12,206 nt of DNA from Zygnema cylindricum. Lineage: Eukaryota; Streptophyta; Zygnematophyceae; Zygnematales; Zygnemataceae. The notes under the pieces were generated by a model. It searched no databases. It was not told the DNA's origin and saw only the letters and a list, made by a program, of their open reading frames with translations. Positions 8,710 through 12,206 of this stretch are shown here, piece by piece; the stretch's first letter is position 1, and each line of letters starts with the position of its first letter. Where the stretch lies: assembly GCA_037447655.1 (NCBI GenBank), contig JBBHKE010003001.1, positions 18,155 to 30,360 of the forward strand, read 5' to 3'. A program made the position numbers and the translations under genes.

Positions 8710-8713
8710 AACC
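8701..8713 (-). other. Half-tRNA initiator-Met primer-binding site
   Basis: The - strand reads GGTTATGGGCCCA directly after the 5' LTR end (GGACAACA). Thirteen bases match the complement of the initiator tRNA-Met anticodon stem-loop (GGGCCCAUAACC region). It is preserved exactly in the older + strand copy (4936-4948) although the rest of gag differs greatly, which supports functional constraint. The gag ATG overlaps it. Confidence 0.8.
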
Positions 8714-9649
8714 TGTTGTCCATAGCTTATTTCAGCCATGGATTACTCACGGAAACACCCACAGACTACCTCAAAAACAGTTGTGTTTCAGACAACACAA
8801 ATTACTCCACAATAAACAAAATGAACTCAAGCTGTACCATTATACATTATACTATATACACTGTAAACTCCCAAAGTTACAGGCAAATCCACCAAGGCAT
8901 CTAGAAGATATAAGCTCTAGAGTTTCCCAAAAATAGCTGACAGCTTCACAAACTAACCACTTAGAGTGTTCACAGAATCTTACAGAGATACTGGAATACA
9001 ATGAAACTTCACACACAAATAGATTGTATATCATAGAACACCTCCACAAAGTTTCACATGAAAGCACCAATCAGAGTGATCACACCAACAGGTCAAGGAT
9101 GCAGAAAACAGTCAGCCATTACTTTGATTAACTTGATTGCGATACATAAAATAATCTAAGTCCTGCAAGTTATACTCAGAGTACGGAGGCATACCAGCCG
9201 TAGTGTATCTACTCTAATAACCTACCTAGTCAAAAGGACAAACCTCTGTTGTACATAATATTTACACCGTACTCTTCGTATGTCACAAACTATACTACCA
9301 CTAAACAACCACTAAGCTACCACTATCGTTTAATCATCATTACTTGAAATCTATCCTATTCATATTATCCGTCCTTGCGCTAGCTGCGCTGGCTTCGCTT
9401 TCCGTACGTATCATAAAAATAGCCGCAACTGCGTTCACTTAACTGCTTCGCAGCTCCGCCGTACCGGCGGCGCATATTTCAATATTTCGTTCATTCCATA
9501 TCGGATCGCTTCGCGATCCGCCATTTGTTAGTGCCTATTCAGGCCACTTTAATTATGTCCGTACGTTTGCTCCCCTAATCCGTGAATCTATTCGAGTCTC
9601 CATATTACATCCACTTAGCAGTTTCGCAAATAAAAATGTATCGTACGCA
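8714..9649 (-). repeat. 5' LTR, outer (U3) end lost or diverged
   Basis: It is a direct repeat of 5272-6206. Similarity ends at about 9649 (CGTACGCA), about 20 bp short of the expected TGTTG terminus. Beyond this the sequence TGAAAATGATAGG... does not match the left copy well, although a TGTT on the - strand at 9676 could be a heavily changed terminus. Near 9380 it has an extra ~8 bp of GC-rich sequence relative to the left copy. GGATCGC-TTC-GCGATCC (about 9504-9520) is a perfect 7-bp hairpin. Small open frames at 8698-8904, 8852-9070 and 9553-9741 are by-products. Confidence 0.85.
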
Positions 9650-9685
9650 TGAAAATGATAGGATTTGACATAAACAGATAGAAAA

Positions 9686-9694
9686 AGGTACCTG
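9686..9694 (-). other. Candidate 5' splice site CAG|GTACCT
   Basis: It matches the exon CAG and intron GT consensus; +3 is A and +4/+5 are C, so it is moderate in strength. It is only about 15-40 bp from the retroelement's right end. Confidence 0.35.
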
Positions 9695-9787
9695 GGGACG
9701 GAGAGATCCGAGGAGGGTTCTTGTGAGGGCGGCCAAGGCACCGACTGTCACGGCATTCTTGGCAATAGCTTCCCTCTCATGATCCAT
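9692..9787 (-). CDS. Possible first coding exon of an unrecognised host gene (32 codons)
   Basis: The - strand ATG at 9787 opens MDHEREAIAKNAVTVGALAA followed by LTRTLLGSLRPQ, then meets a splice donor CAG|GTACC (GT at 9691-9690) exactly after codon 32, phase 0. The frame continues past the donor only by chance to 9605. The peptide has a charged start and a mildly hydrophobic segment (about residues 12-27), possibly a membrane or targeting segment. I do not recognise the family. If correct, the next exon lies beyond the left edge and the intron holds the retrotransposon and the satellite. The start context is weak at -3 (T) and good at +4 (G). A chance ORF cannot be excluded. Confidence 0.35.
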
Positions 9788-9805
9788 TCAGAAAACAAAC
9801 AACTT

Positions 9806-9945
9806 CACTTCTCCCCTCCCTCTCTTCTCTCTCTCCTTTTCCCTCTCCCTCTCCTTTTCCCTCTCCTTTTTAAAGTATTAAAAATATCTAGAATTGATGA
9901 AGGGGAAAGGGAGGGAGGGAAAAAGAGGTAGAGGTACTGGTTAAC
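9806..9945. repeat. Polypyrimidine tract followed by polypurine tract
   Basis: About 9810-9871 is almost pure C/T on the + strand (CTCTCC/CTTTTCC units). After a short AT-rich spacer, about 9898-9945 is G/A-rich (GGGGAAAGGGAGGGAGGG). The two are roughly complementary, so a long imperfect hairpin or a triplex-type structure is possible. If the exon at 9692-9787 is real, this lies in its 5' UTR or promoter. The - strand open frame at 9805-10011 is a low-complexity artefact. Confidence 0.7.
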
Positions 9946-10173
9946 AAGAAGAGAACCAGATTCGCGCTCTAATGACGAGACAAGGGGAGATGTTGACAAG
10001 GCAGTCCACAACCGCCTGTCTCAGAAATATAAACGTTTGACATTTTGTCGTCACCTAGAAGAGTACAGTAGCAAGGAAGTAAACGGACGGAAGTGTTAAA
10101 AATAAGTACTTTTCATTTTTGCGCGTGCGATCCCGTCACATCACGCCACTATCCGAACACTACAGCGCCAATG

Positions 10174-10200
10174 GCAATTAGCGTAGTGTACGCTAATTGC
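10174..10200. other. Perfect hairpin, 12-bp arms, 3-nt loop
   Basis: GCAATTAGCGTA (10174-10185), loop GTG, TACGCTAATTGC (10189-10200). It is followed by a C7T12 run. Confidence 0.9.
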
Positions 10201-10220
10201 GTCCCCCCCTTTTTTTTTTT

Positions 10221-10251
10221 TGCTTTGCCCTTTTCCTAAAAGGGAAAAGCA
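10221..10251. other. Near-perfect hairpin, 14-bp arms, 3-nt loop
   Basis: TGCTTTGCCCTTTT (10221-10234), loop CCT, AAAAGGGAAAAGCA (10238-10251), with one mismatch. It lies 20 bp after the previous hairpin. Confidence 0.85.
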
Positions 10252-10451
10252 TTGTAGTTGCCTTCGTCTCTGGTGATAATGAAAATTGACCGTCGACTTT
10301 TTTTGTGTAAGATCTTGAGCCGTTGAGTGATTTGAGTTTTGTTTGGCTCTGTCATGTTCCGATTCTGATGTAATGAAAAGAGACACGTGGTAAAATCTTA
10401 TTTGTTCTATTTCGCGTGGTTGTAGTGGTGTGATTAAAGGCTAGACAAAAT

Positions 10452-10459
10452 TGACGTCA
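10452..10459. promoter_or_regulatory. CRE-like palindrome TGACGTCA
   Basis: This is the full 8-bp consensus for CREB/ATF bZIP factors. It could act on the candidate gene to the left or on the promoter to the right, or be chance. Confidence 0.3.
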
Positions 10460-10651
10460 CGCCAAAATTTCGTGTTATCAATGCCGGTTGAGTAACATAC
10501 AGTAACGGCCAGAGGCGTCGTAAAGCGAAATTGGAGTGAAAGGAGTGAAAGGCAATGTGGACCCCTTCACACGCGACCTTCACACCTAAAAACGCTCAAT
10601 TCAGAACCGTACTTTTCACTTTTACTTGAAGTTTGGTCTCCCAAACGCAAG

Positions 10652-11219
10652 TGTTAGGAGCGGTAAGTGCTATCGCATCACACTATGTCACCACCATAAT
10701 GTCAGTGATAGCGTCACGTAAAATGGTCGTACAAAATACGTAGAGTACTATCGCATAACACATAGTACTGAACAAAATCGAAAGGCCCTTATCAACCAAA
10801 GGGCAAAGCACCGGGTCGCCCGCTACTATTATTAAGATTTGGCAAACCGCGAAGACAAAAATTATTAAAGCTTGACCGAACGGTGATAAAAAGCCGCAGT
10901 GAGAACACGGCTGACAATGTAGCGAGTATAAAATCTGGACGGCCGTCAATCTGTCAGTTTATGTCGCCCAAATTGGCCGCTTCACAATGAGTGACGCGAT
11001 GTGAAAAGTCCGTGTGGGAAATACGATGGCATTTACATCTATCGGCCGACTGTACCACCGTGGAGGTAAACAAATCGTGCCCTTTATAAACATAATATAG
11101 AGTGGAAATCAAGTTCGTCGAATCTAAAGCAAATTGTATACCATAAGTGCAGTACACCGCGTATCGCTATAAGTGTTAATAAATTTTCGCCACTTAAATC
11201 ATTTTTCTTCGTACACACA
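10652..11219 (+). other. Candidate second LTR (5' LTR of an element continuing right)
   Basis: A possible TGTTAGG start at 10652, TATA/initiator at 10927-10959, AATAAA at 11178-11183, and an end GTACACACA at 11219 followed by TGGCGAAC, which has the TGG(C) look of a tRNA 3'-end PBS. The order U3-R-U5 is right. No second copy is in the window and about 1 kb to the right has no gag-like frame, so this is weak. The alternative is a gene promoter with a 5' UTR. The 88-residue - strand frame inside it (10683-10949) is hydrophobic but unsupported. Confidence 0.3.
10927..10959 (+). promoter_or_regulatory. TATA + initiator core promoter
   Basis: TATAAAA at 10927-10933 and TCAGTT at 10954-10959; taking the A at 10956 as +1 places the TATA box at -29. 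TCAKTY is the arthropod initiator consensus and the spacing is right for RNA polymerase II. Transcription would run rightward. Confidence 0.6.
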
Positions 11220-11282
11220 TGGCGAACTATAGATCTGACCATTGCGATTCAAAGACAAGATTCCCAGCTTCCGATTGCCGTT
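11219..11282 (+). CDS. Alternative: short first coding exon with GTAAGA donor
   Basis: About 263 bp after the predicted transcription start, the first ATG of a rightward frame gives MANYRSDHCDSKTRFPASDC, then R, and reaches a donor-like GTAAGA at 11283. Without splicing it stops after 36 codons (TAA near 11327). The base before the donor is T rather than G, and the -3 position of the start is C. No family is recognised. This competes with the LTR/PBS reading of the same bases. Confidence 0.2.
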
Positions 11283-11859
11283 GTAAGATTGAAAATCGAA
11301 CAAGTGTGTACGGAGAAAATATGTTTTAAGTGTCAAAAAAAACATTAAGGGTACGTCACTGTAACTCTGAGACCTCCATAGGTCTTCAGATTAGGCAGCT
11401 CACACGAAGCCTCTAGGATAGCCCTGACCCCTTTATGTTTCAGCAAGAATAATGTTGATATTTGAGTATTTTCTAGGCCTGTATTAGGATAGAAATAGAG
11501 CTGAGGCGGTCTGTCTCTAACGCGCCTCTACAAACCCCCACACTTGTTGTAGTCACCGAAGGCTGGATAGGGAGCTAGAGCCATGGCTGCCTAATCTCTC
11601 TAGAGAAGACAGGGAGTAAATTAGGTAGACTTACCAAAAGTTAGTTGACGGACCCACGAATTGATCCTAGTACCTGCCGTCCCTCAAATCGCATTAGCCG
11701 TTAGCTCTAGTCGTAAAGTCTAGGACTCATATTACGATATATAGGGTTTGATAAATATATTAATTGTTACATGTAGATTAATTCGTTTAACGGCGAAAAG
11801 ATACTTAGTACATAGATACAGTTTGATTTAGTACGAAGTACAGTATGGGGACAGAACGG

Positions 11860-11899
11860 ATACCGCGCATTTGTTTCGATAGCGAAACAAATACCGCGC
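11860..11899. other. Hairpin flanked by 9-bp direct repeats
   Basis: ATTTGTTTCG (11869-11878), loop ATAG, CGAAACAAAT (11883-11892), a perfect 10-bp stem. ATACCGCGC occurs on both sides (11860-11868 and 11891-11899). Confidence 0.85.
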
Positions 11900-11998
11900 G
11901 TCGAATTTCAGCGGCTAGGATTATAGCCTGTTTTGATCAGACGGCCGCGATAGGCGCCGCGATCACGAAAAAGGCACTTTTGGCGTTTTACGATATTT

Positions 11999-12020
11999 GC
12001 CACGTCAGATGACACGTGGC
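11999..12020. other. Hairpin GCCACGT / ACGTGGC with E-box
   Basis: Perfect 7-bp arms (11999-12005, 12014-12020) with an 8-nt spacer. The right arm overlaps CACGTG (12013-12018). Confidence 0.75.
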
Positions 12021-12111
12021 GTGATAACATTAGATTACGGGAATTCCGGAGATTACAGGAACTAATCCTGATTTGACATGTGTCGACATTTTGGCCATGT
12101 CGTACAATGGC

Positions 12112-12150
12112 CGTACAGAAAGTACACCGGCACCTGTACTTTTCTGTACG
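12112..12150. other. 15-bp inverted repeat with one bulged base
   Basis: CGTACAGAAAGTACA (12112-12126) pairs with TGTACTTTTCTGTACG (12135-12150), one extra T, 8-nt spacer. A smaller GGCCAT/ATGGCC pair overlaps its left side. Confidence 0.8.
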
Positions 12151-12206
12151 ACACAGTAATTTGATTGGTGCCGTACTTCAGTAGATAGAGTTTTAGAGAG
12201 GGAATA

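Larger units (their letters stand above)
5272..9649 (-). mobile_element. Gag-only copia-type LTR retrotransposon (non-autonomous), - strand
   Basis: Two direct repeats (5272-6227 and 8714 to about 9649) flank an internal region of about 2.5 kb. On the - strand the order is 5' LTR, half-tRNA-iMet PBS (8713-8701), gag with a CCHC knuckle, an in-frame charged extension, a noncoding tail with short tandem repeats, PPT (6234-6228), and 3' LTR. LTR termini are TGTTG...CAACA where intact. I see no protease DSG motif and no integrase, reverse transcriptase or RNase H coding. This resembles the gag-only, terminal-repeat elements known in other genomes that depend on an autonomous relative. Scattered LTR differences are few (roughly 2% by eye, outside two clusters), so insertion is fairly recent, yet gag is already broken. 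Confidence 0.85.
9946..10650. promoter_or_regulatory. Gene-free region upstream of the candidate exon, hairpins and palindromic motifs
   Basis: I see no supportable coding region. It contains the two hairpins at 10174-10251, a C7T12 run (10203-10221), CACGTG (10384-10389), TGACGTCA (10452-10459), and a 9-bp direct duplication GGAGTGAAA x2 (10533-10550). Its position fits a promoter for the - strand exon, but no TATA or initiator is assigned for that strand. The 81-residue - strand frame at 10141-10386 runs through the hairpins and is rejected. Confidence 0.35.
11340..12206. other. Gene-free region with hairpins near the right end
   Basis: Both strands are interrupted by frequent stops, with no recognisable domain. 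It holds three hairpins (11869-11892, 11999-12020, 12112-12150) and otherwise unassigned sequence. It may be intron, degraded transposon or intergenic DNA. Confidence 0.5.

Noticed and set aside
8709-8739. Gag start at the LTR-internal ATG (8739)
   Set aside because: Those codons are LTR sequence also present in the 3' LTR. The ATG inside the PBS, shared with the older gag, is the more natural start.
10141-10386. - strand frame of 81 codons
   Set aside because: It passes through two hairpins and a C7T12 homopolymer run; low-complexity KKKKGG residues come from the run.
10683-10949. - strand frame of 88 codons with two hydrophobic stretches
   Set aside because: It overlaps the + strand promoter, has no homology I can name, and shows no supporting splice or start signals.

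Overview
This looks like AT-rich eukaryotic, non-coding-dominated DNA, most likely from an arthropod or another invertebrate. The pointers are a copia-type retroelement whose primer-binding site matches the anticodon region of initiator tRNA-Met (the half-tRNA priming known from Drosophila copia), a TATA box plus TCAGTT initiator at about 10927-10959, and a long satellite array. The host assignment is inference. No complete host gene is visible.

Layout. (1) Positions 1-4908 are a satellite array of 101-bp monomers of two alternating types, forming 201-203 bp dimers with local higher-order patterns. The array runs off the left edge of the window. (2) Positions 4931-5271 are the stump of an older copia-like element on the + strand: the last bases of its LTR, a PBS, and a broken gag fragment. 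(3) Positions 5272 to about 9649 are a younger, related element on the - strand. It has two ~940-bp LTRs, a PBS, a polypurine tract, and an internal region of about 2.5 kb. That region encodes a Gag with a CCHC knuckle fused in frame to a long basic/acidic tail; no protease, integrase or reverse transcriptase is visible. Gag is broken by one frameshift and by a 15-bp tandem duplication whose junction forms a stop codon. The left LTR starts exactly where the older gag stops, so the younger element seems to have inserted into a relative. The matching remainder of that relative is absent on the right, so the right boundary has been rearranged or diverged.

(4) Positions 9692-9787 (- strand) are a possible 32-codon first coding exon of an unrecognised host gene, ending in a CAG|GTACC splice donor. 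If real, the retroelement and the satellite lie in its first intron, in the same orientation as the gene. (5) Positions 9800-10650 hold polypyrimidine/polypurine tracts, two near-perfect hairpins and CRE/E-box-like palindromes. (6) Positions 10650-11285 hold a + strand TATA/initiator core promoter. Downstream lies either the end of a second LTR (AATAAA, ACACA, TGGCG) or a short first exon (ATG at 11219, GTAAG donor at 11283). (7) Positions 11340-12206 have no supportable gene; three hairpins lie near the right end.

The elements do not form a pathway. The most unusual parts are the gag-only element with its non-pol tail, the hairpin presenting its PPT/LTR junction, and the nested, rearranged structure next to a satellite.
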